DNA of 26,194 nucleotides from an uncultured bacterium. GTDB lineage: Bacteria > Chloroflexota > Anaerolineae > JACIWP01. A program made the position numbers and the translations under genes. Shown here in pieces: positions 8,068-18,400 of the stretch. The stretch's first letter is position 1, and each line of letters starts with the position of its first letter. The notes under the pieces are model-generated. The model was not told where the DNA came from, made no database searches, and worked only from the letters and a program-made list of their open reading frames with translations. The stretch spans positions 1 to 26,194 of the forward strand of contig CAIQJD010000561.1 of the NCBI GenBank assembly GCA_903872005.1. The letters are read 5' to 3'.

Positions 8068-9828
8068 TTACTCGATCCTTTCCAGTCGCGGCCACGACGC
8101 CGTTACACAACATCGACGTCGTTCAATACCCAGTAGTACCACTGCGGAAGCGCCAACCGTTGAGGTGACAGTGGCTGTCGGCGCGCTGCAACCCATCGGG
8201 GTGATTGGCTGCAATGTGTTTCTGGGCGTAGTTAGCCTGCTTGTCACAGACTGCTTTGATACTTGCGTGGACATGGTTCTTGCAGTTCGGTCGGCCACGT
8301 CACTCGGTCGCGAAGCGGGTGTGCCAATCGGTTCGGGAATTGACGTCGGGCCAGCTGTCCTGGTCGCCGTGGGTGGAAAGACCGCACGGGGGAGAGATCC
8401 CCTGAGCGCCTGTATTGTGATCACGCTTGCCAGCAAGCACAACAACCCACTGATCCCGATCAAGATAATAATGGCAAGCGATGGAGACCGCGTCGCGGAT
8501 AACGGCGTCGGTGACATAGCCAGTGGCGGTTGGTCGCTAGGCTGAGCCGGCGTCGGCACAGGGGGAGGATCGTCGGCTGGTGGTTGTGCAGGTGCAATCG
8601 CGGGGCGGATATGTTCCGAAGATGGCTGGCTTGTCAGCGCCAGATTCTCGACCGCCGGCATGAGAGCGGTTGGTTGTATGCTAGTTGCAGGCTGCGATAC
8701 CGCGATCTGGGATGTAGAGACAGCGGCCGAAAGCACCGCCGCTTCTAAATCACAGAGTTCGCTCCATATACCTGGCTCGTTTCCTTGCATGGCTCGCACA
8801 CGGACTTGACAGGCTCCAGGCGGCAGAGGAAGCAGGCGATAGGGGGGAGCCACGATGTGCTCTGTAAGCGTCTCGTCGCCACGCACCTGTACCTGATAGC
8901 AACTGGCTTCCGGTGTGGGCGACCAAGTCATAGAGATACTGTCCAGATGAGACGTGATGGTCACGTCACGCGGCGCGAGGAGAGGCTGCGCATCAACCCA
9001 CGCAGGAATCGGCCCCAGCCAGATTTCCAAGTATGAGATATCATCGCTCGCCGCTCCGTCGTGAGCGTCGTCCACCACGCTCTGTAGGCCAAAATTGGAG
9101 AGAGGCTGGCAGTCATCTAGACTATTAAGACCGTCGGAGTATATCATCAGGGATGTAATGTCTAGCCGACCGTTGTTCAGCAAGGGGCTGATATGAAGAT
9201 TCGGCTGTCCATTAACAGGTCCGCGCCGGCTGGACCAGCGTTGAGCGGTATCGAATGAGTTGCCCAACTCGCTACTGCGCTCTCCCGCGAGACCCCAGAA
9301 ACGCAGCCTCGAATCACCCATCCACGCCAGGATCACGCGCCCCTGGGACATGCCGGCATTTGGCAGATCTATACGCCCGCACACAAAGGTACTATCGCTG
9401 CCCAAGTCGCGTTTCTGTTCTAATACCTCTCTGTGCATGTTGGCCAGGTTGGTTGGCAGCGGATACTTCTTGACCAATTGTGTCGCCGGCGTTGTAAGGG
9501 ACAACAGACGATTGTTGAGAGCCGAGCCGATCGCCGCATCGTCGCCGCTTAAAGGCAGATCATTCCATAGCCAGGCGACTAAGGCGCTGCCGAGCACACA
9601 CGCGGCGATGTTGCCGTAGAACGATTGGCTAACTCCATCGCAAAGAGCGAACACGAACTTCCTGTCGTCATGGCGTAACGTGAGGTAGTCCTGTCCAACA
9701 TCGCCGGCGGCCATCGTTTCGGCTGAACGGGCATAGGCCCAGCGGTGCGCGAAAACTGAATCGCGCATGAATTGGACAGGCGTCTCCCGGTCTTGAGGAA
9801 CCTTCAGAGATTTCGCAGATAACTCCAT
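8068..9828 (-). CDS. PP2C-type protein phosphatase with FN3-like domain and membrane helix
   Basis: The protein has 586 residues. Residues 25-270 carry the PP2C metal-site series in order: FALCDGVSQ (Asp64/Gly65), GSDSTFVCGRI (144-152), AWMGDSRL (Asp172), YSDGLNS (Asp232/Gly233) and SDDISYLEI (Asp262/Asp263). All metal-binding aspartates expected of PPM/PP2C enzymes appear present. Residues 284-362 look like a fibronectin-III/Ig fold (SMTWSPTPEASCYQVQVRG, then PPGACQVRVRA). A Pro-rich stretch (385-445), a membrane helix (about 450-473) and a Thr/Pro-rich tail of about 110 residues follow. The phosphatase would be cytosolic and would probably oppose the neighbouring kinases. ATG 9828 has AAGGGAG 6 nt upstream. 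The gene lies 31 nt after the propeller-kinase gene and 1 nt before the amidase gene. Confidence 0.85.
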   Translation of the reverse strand: MELSAKSLKVPQDRETPVQFMRDSVFAHRWAYARSAETMAAGDVGQDYLTLRHDDRKFVFALCDGVSQSFYGNIAACVLGSALVAWLWNDLPLSGDDAAIGSALNNRLLSLTTPATQLVKKYPLPTNLANMHREVLEQKRDLGSDSTFVCGRIDLPNAGMSQGRVILAWMGDSRLRFWGLAGERSSELGNSFDTAQRWSSRRGPVNGQPNLHISPLLNNGRLDITSLMIYSDGLNSLDDCQPLSNFGLQSVVDDAHDGAASDDISYLEIWLGPIPAWVDAQPLLAPRDVTITSHLDSISMTWSPTPEASCYQVQVRGDETLTEHIVAPPYRLLPLPPGACQVRVRAMQGNEPGIWSELCDLEAAVLSAAVSTSQIAVSQPATSIQPTALMPAVENLALTSQPSSEHIRPAIAPAQPPADDPPPVPTPAQPSDQPPLAMSPTPLSATRSPSLAIIILIGISGLLCLLASVITIQALRGSLPRAVFPPTATRTAGPTSIPEPIGTPASRPSDVADRTARTMSTQVSKQSVTSRLTTPRNTLQPITPMGCSAPTATVTSTVGASAVVLLGIERRRCCVTASWPRLERIE

Positions 9829-9859
9829 AGAGCACTCCCTTGAAGTGAATACCAGGAAT

Positions 9860-12800
9860 TCACTTCTGGTCGCCGATTGTCCATAGGTGAATCGAGCCCA
9901 TGCGGGTTCCTACGGCCAGGAGCTTCTGATCAGGCGGGAAGGCCACAGAATAGGGTTGGGGTACATCCAACTCGCGCGCTATGCGGTAGGTCGAGATATC
10001 CCATAACTGAACTGCATTCTCTACGACTACAGCGAGCAACTGGCTGTCTGGGCTGAAGGCTGCCTGCCCAACCGACTCGTGAGCAGTCTCCAACCGTTGA
10101 AGCGCGTCGTCCGTGAGTTGCCAGAGGTAAACGCCGTCGTGCGCAGAGATCGCCAAGTACTTGCCGTCGGGTGAGAAAGCCAACGTGCCAATGTCGTGGG
10201 CAAGCGATGTGGTCCGACGTTCTTCGCCCAAGTCGGACGCGCGCAACAACTCGACTTCGTAATTGTCCAGTCCTGCCGCCAACCACTTACCATCGGGAGA
10301 AAAAACCATGTTTGCATCAAGCTGTGCGGTCAAGGTAACTACCGTGATCGGCTGTGGCTTGGTGGTATCGTAAAGCGCAATCATGCTAATGTTGTTCCCG
10401 GACACTTGTTCTCTGATCACCGTTTCGTGGACAAGATAGCGGCCGTTGTTGCTGACAGCGAAGAAGTTGCCGCCACTAGTTCCAAGATCGCTTGAGAAGC
10501 GAGTGATAGAGACTAAATGAGCCCGGATCGGTGGCGGGTCAAAGGCCAGCTCTCGCGAGGGCTGCGCCGGATCATGTGGCAGGAAGCGGAGACTGAACCC
10601 GTCAGATATCCTGCTATTGGGAAGATACACCCCACCATCAGCCAGGGCGAAGTCAAGTCCTGCGGCATTGGCAACGTCACGGAGCACTCGGCCATCTTGA
10701 ATCGAGCGCGTCTGGAACGCGGTGGGGGAGATCGCGAGCAAACCATCGCGGTTGTCGAACACCACCCGAAGAACCGTAGCGCCAGTCTTGGCATCCAGTC
10801 GGCCAATCGCCCGACCATCGGCGGTGTTGAAGATATCAATGCTGCCATCTTCGCCAAGGCAGCCCCACGCCGCCCGCTGCCCGTCAGAGCGAATAGCGAT
10901 TGAATAAGAGGTGGGGCCGAGTCCTGAATACGAGCCGCACCGTCCGGACGGCAGCTTTACAAGCCGTTTGGTTTCCAGGTTCACCAGGAAGCGGTCATTG
11001 CCCGGTGGTAAGCCCCCTCCGAGCAGAAGGCGATCATCGGGACTGAATGTTGCGCCATATAGGCCAAGGGACATCCCATTTGCGCCCAGTTGGGAACTTG
11101 TTTCCTGTTCAGTCAGTATGACCGCCCCATCGGCCACGCGGTAGACGGTGTCATCTAACAGGGCATAGGTCCCGTGAGGACTGAGGCTGGCCGATGGCAG
11201 TTTCTGAGTATTGGTATAGGTGCCCAAAGCGCGCTCAGTATCATACGGATTTGGATTCAGCGCCCCAGCTATCAACTGTCCATCGTCCCTGAGAAGCAGG
11301 TAGGCGCCGCCCCCATCCTCTGAGAAGTCTCGGCTGATGTCGAGAAGCAGACCGCCCAAGTCTCTGTGGGTAATTTCCTCGCACGTGCCCTCTGCCACAA
11401 AGCAAGAGCGAATTTGTTGGGTTCGTGACTGTCCGTCTGATTCCTGGTACACCTCGATCAGCCTCTCGCCATCCGAGGATGTGTAGAGATGACCACGCAC
11501 GTTATCGAGTTGCAGTAACACGCGCGGCGGGTCTCTGGTGATGTCGCTGGCAATAACCGTATCTGTCTTATCACGGGAAAAGAGAGTATCGCCGGCAAAC
11601 CAGATGCCCTCCAGCGCGGCGTGATTCGGCTGCCATTCGCGTACCTTCTGGCCGGTCAGTAAATCAGTGATGCGAACGGCGCCGGCCACACCTACGGCCG
11701 ACGCCACCAACTTCTCGTCCGGTGAGATTGCCGGATACGCCCCTGTCTCGACGGTGCGGTAGCTACTGAAGTCGTCGCCGCTGTACAGGCGCAGCCCACG
11801 GGTGCTGCGCACCGTGAACCATTGGCCGCGTGGCGACCAACCAAATACTCGCCCTTCGTTCAGGACGGAGTCTTGCTCCCAACGGACCAACTCGCTCAGT
11901 CTGTCGCTGGTGGCAGCCATCAGCGTCGTCGAAGCGATGGTAGGCGTGGATGATGTTACTGTAGGGGAAGACTCCCGAAGGGGAGTAAGTGTGGTCTGTC
12001 GAAGCCAGGCCAATGGGCCGACGTTCTGGAGTCCTGCCAGACCGACGAGTGCAGCCAGGATGATGAGCGCCAACAGCCCGCCAATCGCCAACGGCCCAAG
12101 CGATCGGCGCGCGCGCGGCATTACGGCAATAGCTGGCCGATCTAGCGCAGGATCAAACGCGGTAGGCAGTGGCGTGGCAGGCAATGCATGGCGATTGATA
12201 GGCGGCGCCAATGGCGGCTGTATCGGCGCAGGCGGCGCCGAGTGGACACGCGCATCCAGGTCATTCGCCATCAAGGTTAGTTCACGTGCCAGGCTGCTGT
12301 TTCGGGGCGCCAAAGCTATGGCCTGGCGATACGTCTCCAGCGCGCTGTCCAGTCTGTCTTGCTGAACGAATTTCTGCGCCAGTTCCATGAGTGCGTAGAT
12401 GGCTGCCTTGCCGTCGGCAGGCAGTGGCTCAGGGATACGATCTTGTGCCATCACCGGCATCGTCCGAGATATCGAGGCTACGTCAGGAAGCGCTATCAGC
12501 CACTCTCCGAGAGTCGCACAGTCTGCCAAGGTGTCGCTGTGCCAGGCGCGCTCAAAAAGGTCGGATACCCCCTGGCCCCATGTATCTCGCAGCGTCGCCA
12601 GCATCGTTTGACACCTGGACGTGTCTTGTTGCATTTCCTGGGGATCAAAGTAGCTCTCTCCCCACGCTGAATCCCGCGATCTTGCGTCGCACCAGCACAA
12701 CATTTCCGCGATCAAGATGGCACCGGAGAAGCGGTCTGCATTGTGTGTCCACAAGCCATCCATTGCCTTTGTGTGGGCATAGCCGAATGAACCGCTGGGG

Positions 12801-13396
12801 AGGTACTGTGGTTGATTTAGACTAGGGCCATACATCTGCTCCACATCAACCAGCGCGACCTCACTCCCCCCATCCGTCCCAGCATGAGAAGGGAGCAACG
12901 CCGGCAGGAGCACGTTCGGACTGGACAGATCACAATGCGCCAGCCCCCGCTCCTCAAGTTCGGCCAGGACGCCGGCCAAAGAGCGCGCCAGGCTCAAGCT
13001 CTGTGCAGGTGACAGCGCTCGTTTCTCCAGTAGGATCTCCATCCAGGTTGGTCCCCCGATCCAGGGCATCAGCACAGCATAGGTCAGGTCCGGATGCTGT
13101 CGCAGCAGTTGGCTATGCCTGCGCGGGGTCAACACCGTGCGCTTGCAGACCGATAGACCCGGCAGGCCGGCATAGACCGCAAGCTGATCAGCCAATCCTA
13201 CCAGTGCTGGCGCGCGGTAGCGCGGTTTGAAAACCTTCAGGGCGCGTCTATCGTTTGTGTCCGAGGCTATCTGATAAACGACCGCTTGGCGACCCTCCTG
13301 ACCATAGGGCATCCCGGGCGCGGCCGGGTGCTCAGCGATGCGATAGAGTACGACATCTACCAGTATTTCCTGGTTCACAGTAGGTTGAAAAGGCAC
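9860..13396 (-). CDS. Transmembrane protein-kinase-like protein with beta-propeller (WD40-like) ectodomain
   Basis: The protein has 1178 residues, with a GTG start at 13396 and GGAGGA 4-5 nt upstream. The kinase-like domain (1-305) has Lys54 (RALKVFK), HCDLSSPN (His154, Asp156, Asn161) and VDVEQ with Asp184 where DFG is expected. A TPR-like helical pair follows (about 331-366), then a Pro-rich linker and one membrane helix (434-456). From about 500 to the end it is a beta-propeller. The last blades have clear WD40-style repeats: FSPDGKWLAAGLD, LAFSPDGKYLAIS-HDGVYLWQL, AAFSPDSQLLAVVVENAVQLWDI and LLAVGTRMGSIHLWTI. WD40-type propellers fused to kinases are common in Chloroflexota and cyanobacteria, usually for protein-protein contact. 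Here the propeller is predicted to lie outside the membrane. A 108 nt gap, long for this locus, precedes it, and an internal promoter is possible there. Confidence 0.87.
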   Translation of the reverse strand: MPFQPTVNQEILVDVVLYRIAEHPAAPGMPYGQEGRQAVVYQIASDTNDRRALKVFKPRYRAPALVGLADQLAVYAGLPGLSVCKRTVLTPRRHSQLLRQHPDLTYAVLMPWIGGPTWMEILLEKRALSPAQSLSLARSLAGVLAELEERGLAHCDLSSPNVLLPALLPSHAGTDGGSEVALVDVEQMYGPSLNQPQYLPSGSFGYAHTKAMDGLWTHNADRFSGAILIAEMLCWCDARSRDSAWGESYFDPQEMQQDTSRCQTMLATLRDTWGQGVSDLFERAWHSDTLADCATLGEWLIALPDVASISRTMPVMAQDRIPEPLPADGKAAIYALMELAQKFVQQDRLDSALETYRQAIALAPRNSSLARELTLMANDLDARVHSAPPAPIQPPLAPPINRHALPATPLPTAFDPALDRPAIAVMPRARRSLGPLAIGGLLALIILAALVGLAGLQNVGPLAWLRQTTLTPLRESSPTVTSSTPTIASTTLMAATSDRLSELVRWEQDSVLNEGRVFGWSPRGQWFTVRSTRGLRLYSGDDFSSYRTVETGAYPAISPDEKLVASAVGVAGAVRITDLLTGQKVREWQPNHAALEGIWFAGDTLFSRDKTDTVIASDITRDPPRVLLQLDNVRGHLYTSSDGERLIEVYQESDGQSRTQQIRSCFVAEGTCEEITHRDLGGLLLDISRDFSEDGGGAYLLLRDDGQLIAGALNPNPYDTERALGTYTNTQKLPSASLSPHGTYALLDDTVYRVADGAVILTEQETSSQLGANGMSLGLYGATFSPDDRLLLGGGLPPGNDRFLVNLETKRLVKLPSGRCGSYSGLGPTSYSIAIRSDGQRAAWGCLGEDGSIDIFNTADGRAIGRLDAKTGATVLRVVFDNRDGLLAISPTAFQTRSIQDGRVLRDVANAAGLDFALADGGVYLPNSRISDGFSLRFLPHDPAQPSRELAFDPPPIRAHLVSITRFSSDLGTSGGNFFAVSNNGRYLVHETVIREQVSGNNISMIALYDTTKPQPITVVTLTAQLDANMVFSPDGKWLAAGLDNYEVELLRASDLGEERRTTSLAHDIGTLAFSPDGKYLAISAHDGVYLWQLTDDALQRLETAHESVGQAAFSPDSQLLAVVVENAVQLWDISTYRIARELDVPQPYSVAFPPDQKLLAVGTRMGSIHLWTIGDQK

Positions 13397-13504
13397 AGGT
13401 TCCTCCCAGTCAACTGGTCCGATGGGCGATTCACGTCAACGGTCGCTCGCGTTGGGCATATTTGCTGCCATTCAAAGTGATAGACGGTCAATCCCTTTCG
13501 CAGA

Positions 13505-14686
13505 TCAAGCCATGTACATTTGTTGCTCTGGAGGTAACGGCTCGGGCCCGTAGATGAAGGTTGCATCACCACGCTTTACCCCCTTCTTGTCCAGGGTAAC
13601 CCAAAAGCCCTCTCGAACATCACCAGGTCCTACTACGCCCGTATTGTTCCCCTCGCTGAGTTTGATCCTAACAACATCCGATCTGGACCAGTCAATATCC
13701 TCCACATAAGCAACGTGTCCATAGGTTGTGTCCAGTTGGACATCATAGCCTTTGCCTTCATCGTAGTAACTCGTACCTGGTTGAAAGGACACGAGAGCCC
13801 CTTTCACGGGCATCCTACCGGTCTCCCATCCGGCGTCCCTGGCATTGTTGCCCCACACCGCTCCGTTTCCCCAAGCATCCCATGTATCCACATTCCGTTT
13901 GGTCGCCGCGTAATATGTGCATCCATAAAGTGCCTTGGGTTCGGACGGCCCGTCTTGCGGTATTCCCTGCTTGATTCGGTCATCGAGAAGATAGTACTGG
14001 ACGTGCATGTGTTTGAGGTTCAGAAGCCTCTTGATCTCAGCGTCCAGTTGGACGATTCTATCTTCGTCAGAATCTGCCAAGACTCTCCAAGGAGTGCCAT
14101 CCTTATCTGCGCGCAGTGGCAATTCTGGAATGATTTGGTTGAGCGGGTTACTGGCGTGTTTTTGCAGTTTTGCTCGCTGTACTTCCAATTCTTCGATCCG
14201 GATTTGCAGGTCGCGGATGCGTTCCAACGAAGGCGCAGCGACACTGTCATTCCGCTCTATCTCGGCTTTCAGTCGGCCAAGTTCCGAGAACCGCGTGTGC
14301 CAGCCAGACTGATCGATCTGCCGCCACCAACTTGAGTCTCGGACATTGTCCATGTCCGGAATTGCTGCCCGATAGCTCACTTCCCACGACTTCCACGCTG
14401 TTGCCACGCCTAAGACGATTGCGGCGCCGACTTGGTCTGTGTCCCAAAATGCCTGGGCCTTTCTTGACAGGTATTGCGCCATAGTCTCCGCCTGACCCGC
14501 CAATGCGTTGGCTCGGCCGCGCGCATCGCCGACCCATCCATCCACGCCGGCTTTCCGGCGCGTCTCCCAGTCCAGCCCGCCTAGGGCGCTACCCACACGG
14601 CCGCTGAGTGCGCCTAGTTCTCGTGCTGTCAACTGCAGTTGGGAGCTAAGTGACCTTAGGCGCTCAGGAACAACCACAATTCGCAT
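13505..14686 (-). CDS. WXG-like N-terminal domain, coiled coil and CHAP peptidase
   Basis: The protein has 393 residues. Residues 1-88 are a WXG-like helical hairpin with GLDWETR at 37-43 and FWDTD at 80-84 as a Y/FxxxD-type motif. Residues 130-178 form a charged coiled coil (ELGRLKAEIER, IRIEELEVQRAKLQK). Residues 250-360 are a CHAP domain with YGCTYYAATKR (Cys256), WGNGAVWGNNARDAGWETG, VKGALVSF, and YGHVAYVEDI (His324, Glu329). This is the standard CHAP order of Cys, His and an acidic or Asn residue. CHAP enzymes cut peptidoglycan as amidases or endopeptidases. The gene begins 21 nt after its WXG-like neighbour, with AAGGGGG 6 nt before ATG. It is probably an exported wall-remodelling enzyme of the system or an effector; no adjacent immunity gene was recognised. 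Confidence 0.82.
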   Translation of the reverse strand: MRIVVVPERLRSLSSQLQLTARELGALSGRVGSALGGLDWETRRKAGVDGWVGDARGRANALAGQAETMAQYLSRKAQAFWDTDQVGAAIVLGVATAWKSWEVSYRAAIPDMDNVRDSSWWRQIDQSGWHTRFSELGRLKAEIERNDSVAAPSLERIRDLQIRIEELEVQRAKLQKHASNPLNQIIPELPLRADKDGTPWRVLADSDEDRIVQLDAEIKRLLNLKHMHVQYYLLDDRIKQGIPQDGPSEPKALYGCTYYAATKRNVDTWDAWGNGAVWGNNARDAGWETGRMPVKGALVSFQPGTSYYDEGKGYDVQLDTTYGHVAYVEDIDWSRSDVVRIKLSEGNNTGVVGPGDVREGFWVTLDKKGVKRGDATFIYGPEPLPPEQQMYMA

Positions 14687-14707
14687 CGCAATCCCCCTTG
14701 ACTATCA

Positions 14708-15403
14708 TCAATACACAGGGTTTGCCCTTCCCATGTCAAGCGCCGCTTTGATGAATGGTCCCAGGATCGGCATATTGCTATAGGTGTCATAGTAATTCTC
14801 CCGTGCCTCACTGGCTTGGACAGATTCGATACCATACTGAAGCCGAGCTTCCGACCAAGCGTCTCTGGCTTGGTCCATTTCACGCATATACGTTTGCACC
14901 TGTGTGAGCTCGAACACATCCTTGATGGTACCAATCCCCAGCCTATCGAGCAGCAACTCCAGCCCCACCGGCTTGAGGGCCATAACGGTATTCAGAAGCC
15001 TTTCCAGTTCGCTTCTTGCCCGCAAATCCGGAGAGGGCAGTGGGGGAAGTTGGTCGTTTGCTCTTTGTGGTTCCGACGGCGGTGAGGGAACGAACTGCGG
15101 CAAAGGATACCTGCCAATAATGGTCTCCAGATCTGTAACTCCCTGCGCGTCGGCTTGCTCGAATGCTTGCGCTTTGTTTGCCAGGTACCGCGCCAGTGTC
15201 TCCGCTTGATTCGCCAGCGCGCCCGCTCGGCTTCGGGTGTCATTGACCTGCCCATCCACGCCGGCTTTCTGACGCGTCTCCCAGTCCAGCCCGACTAGGG
15301 TACCGCCTACGCGGCTACTGATTGCATTTAGTTCTTGGGCAGCCTGATGCAATTGGGAACTGAGTGAACGCAAGTTTTCGGGAACAACGAGAATGCGTGT
15401 CAT
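14708..15403 (-). CDS. WXG-like N-terminal domain protein, no recognised C-terminal domain
   Basis: The protein has 231 residues. Residues 1-88 are about 60-70% identical by eye to the N-terminus of the CHAP protein next to it, including ILVVPE-LRSLSSQL, GLDWETRQKAGVDG (Trp41) and FEQAD (80-84). A Pro-rich stretch (100-125) follows. The rest is helical (about 128-220), with a 'QARDAWSEARLQYGIESVQASEAR' type amphipathic segment and no known catalytic motif. Its ATG overlaps the stop of the EccC-type gene by 4 nt (ATGA), so the two are translationally coupled. It may be a secreted substrate, a partner for the longer WXG-fusion proteins, or a fusion that lost its enzyme domain. Function is unknown. 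Confidence 0.78.
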   Translation of the reverse strand: MTRILVVPENLRSLSSQLHQAAQELNAISSRVGGTLVGLDWETRQKAGVDGQVNDTRSRAGALANQAETLARYLANKAQAFEQADAQGVTDLETIIGRYPLPQFVPSPPSEPQRANDQLPPLPSPDLRARSELERLLNTVMALKPVGLELLLDRLGIGTIKDVFELTQVQTYMREMDQARDAWSEARLQYGIESVQASEARENYYDTYSNMPILGPFIKAALDMGRANPVY

Positions 15404-18400
15404 CGACTGCCTCCTTCGGTTGCTCGTACGGTCGTACGTTTCTGGATCTGAGCTACCCAGGGAATAAGGAGCGTTGTACCAGCCTGACAGGTGGCTACCT
15501 TAACCTTACGATGACGGCCACGACGGGTGTAGAATCCCTGGCCTGGTGGAAACGACTTGCCCAACTCATTTAACGGCAGTTTGATATTGAGCAGTTGCAG
15601 GTCGGTGGAATCGCTGCTACCCAACACAAAACCGGTTTGGGCCTCTTTGAGAGCTTTGACCCAGGGATCGAAGCTGCTGTTGAGATCGCTCGACGCGCCG
15701 GCCAATAGGAGGTGGAAGCCCATACCACGTTCACGCCGAATGAGTTGATCAAGCCGCTCCTTTACGCCAAATTGGATGCTGGCCTGGAGAGCGTCGAAGT
15801 CGTCAATCGCTAACACGATGGCTGGATGCCCTGCCAACCAAACCCGCTCGTCGTCGAGCACGCCACCGGCCGCCTGACGAGTTTCCTCCAGCAAATCCCG
15901 ACGATTCTTCATGGTCTGAGCGATCTCGGCCAGCACGGCGCCGAGTTGATCATCGTCCCGGATGTATCTGCCCTCAGCGTGCGGCAAGCGCGCCAATGGC
16001 CGTAATCCACCGCGGCCGAAGTCCGCCAGGTAGATGCGCAGACGTTGGGGCGGATATTGCTCAGCGAGTGCCAAAAGCCAACTCTGCAACAGCGTAGTCT
16101 TGCCGGCTTGCACCGGGCCAGTGATGAGAAAGTGCGGGCCGTCGTTCAGATCCAACAAGAACGGCTCCAAGTCGTCTACTTCCAGGCCAATCGGAGTGGG
16201 CAAAGAACCATCGGCGGGTGGAGTTGACCAGGTATCTTTTGGCGGCAGCAAATCACACAAGTTCACGTGATCAGGCAGCATAGGAATTGGGGCCGCGCAC
16301 GGTCCGCTACATGCCAGGGCTAGCTTTTCGATAAGCATCTTGAGTGCTGCGGATCGTTCGGCTTCGGTGGTCCCAGCAGTTGGCAAAGCCGTCTGGAATT
16401 CGAGGGGCGGATTGCCTTTAATCAGGCCGCGTCCGATATTCGCCGCGGGTTCGATGCCGCCGGTTCGCCCTACCGCCATACTGTACTCGCTTTTGTCCGC
16501 CAGACGCAACGCCAGGGCCGCAGTGATGTTGCCACTGATCTTGGTCTTTACCACTGAGGGACTGGTTGCCGTCAATACGAGGTGGATGCCCAGATTACCA
16601 CCTTCGCGAACGATCTGCGCCAATTGATCCTCAACAGCCGTATCCCGGTAGGCGTCGGTAAAGCCGGTGTAATTATCAAGCATAACTACAATAGCCGGGA
16701 GCGTGTGGCCTGGCACATTCCGGTAAGCCGGCAACGTGCTGACGCCAGCGCGCGCAAAGGACGCCTTACGCGTTTCCATTTCTCGAAGCAGAAAGCGCAA
16801 CAGTCGTGTAAGGCGCTCGTTCTCATCGGCAAGGATTACACCGCCGACGTGTGGCAACGATGCCAGCGCGGTCAGTGTTCGCCCACCGAAATCTAACACA
16901 TAGAGATTGACGTCCTGCGGCGTATAAGTGAGCGCCAGCGAGAGAGCCATCGTTTGGAGTAGGGTGGTCTTGCCGGCGCCAGGCGCGCCATAGATGACTA
17001 GGTGCCCATCCTTGCCCAAACTAAGGGGTAGAGGCGCCTGGGACTGGTGCGCCGGATCGTCCAGTAGACCCACGACTGGCTCCAGCCAGCTCTTCGTCGG
17101 CTGCCAGTTTTGACCATTGAAGCCTTCGGCTGACCTGATCTGTTCCAACGTGACATGCTCCGGCAGCGGCGGTAGCCAGGGTCCGTGCAATCGCTGAATG
17201 CCTTGGCCCTGAGCCGCATCGCGTAGATAGGCCACCAGGGCTTGTAATTGCGTCCCGGTTGCGTGGATCAACAAGGGTTTGGGAGATAGACGCAGAGCGC
17301 GCCGGCTGCCGTCTAGTGCTACCTCCACGATCTCGTTGAGGTCACCAGTGGCCCCGCCTGGGATATAGGCTGCGCCTCCCCAGGCAGCCTGGAACTCAGC
17401 CAGCGGGTTTGCGCCGACCTGAAAGTAGGCGCGGCCCGGCGTGTCCTTGCTGAGACCTGCCGCGTCTGGTTGCTTGAGCACTTCCTGGCTGTCTTCAGGC
17501 CGCTCAACGCGCAGACAAATTCGGAAGCTGGAATTGGCCCAGATTTCCTCGCTGACCACGCCGGCCGGCTTCTGCGTTGCCAGGATCAGATGTACTCCCA
17601 GGCTCCGCCCAAGACGAGCCGCACGAACCAATTCGACCATGAAATCAGGCAATTCGGTCTTAAGCTCTGCGAACTCATCGGCAATGATGACCAAGTGCGG
17701 GAGCGGCTCGCTCACTTGGCCGCTGCGGTAGCGTCGTTGATATTCATTGATGCTCGTAGTCCCTGCCTGCGCCAGGATAGTCTCGCGGCTATGCAACTCA
17801 CTTTTCAGGGCAGTCAAGGCGCGCATGGCAATGTTACCTTGGAGGTTAGTAATTGTCCCGACCAGATGCGGCATCTCGCGGAAGGCATTTGCCATGCCGC
17901 CGCCTTTGTAATCTATCAGGACAAAAGTGACTTGGTGCGGATGGAAGTTTACAGCCATGGAAGCGATCAATGATTGAAGGATCTCGCTTTTCCCAGAACC
18001 CGTTGTGCCGGCAACTAAGCCGTGAGGCCCTTGACCTCCGCCATGAATGTCCAGCGTGAATGGCTCGCCTGCCGCACGCTTGCCGACCGGCACCGCCAAC
18101 GATCGATAGGGTTCACTTTTCTGCCAACGAGCAGTTACATCCAGTTCCTCGATGGTCTTGACACCCAATAAGTCCAATAGCGGGACGGTCTTGGGAATTT
18201 CGGTGACCATGCTGAGTTGCTGTAAGCGAACCGGCGCCATGGCGCGAGCCAAGCGGTCAGCTAGCTCCAAGGCCGCTACATCGGGAGCGAAGGTGGTCTG
18301 CATCGTGGCCGGCGCGCTTTGGAGTAGCCGGCCTTGATTTCCGCTCACTTCAGCGACAGCCTGGCACCCTTTGGGCAATGTTTCGATGCGATCGGCCATG

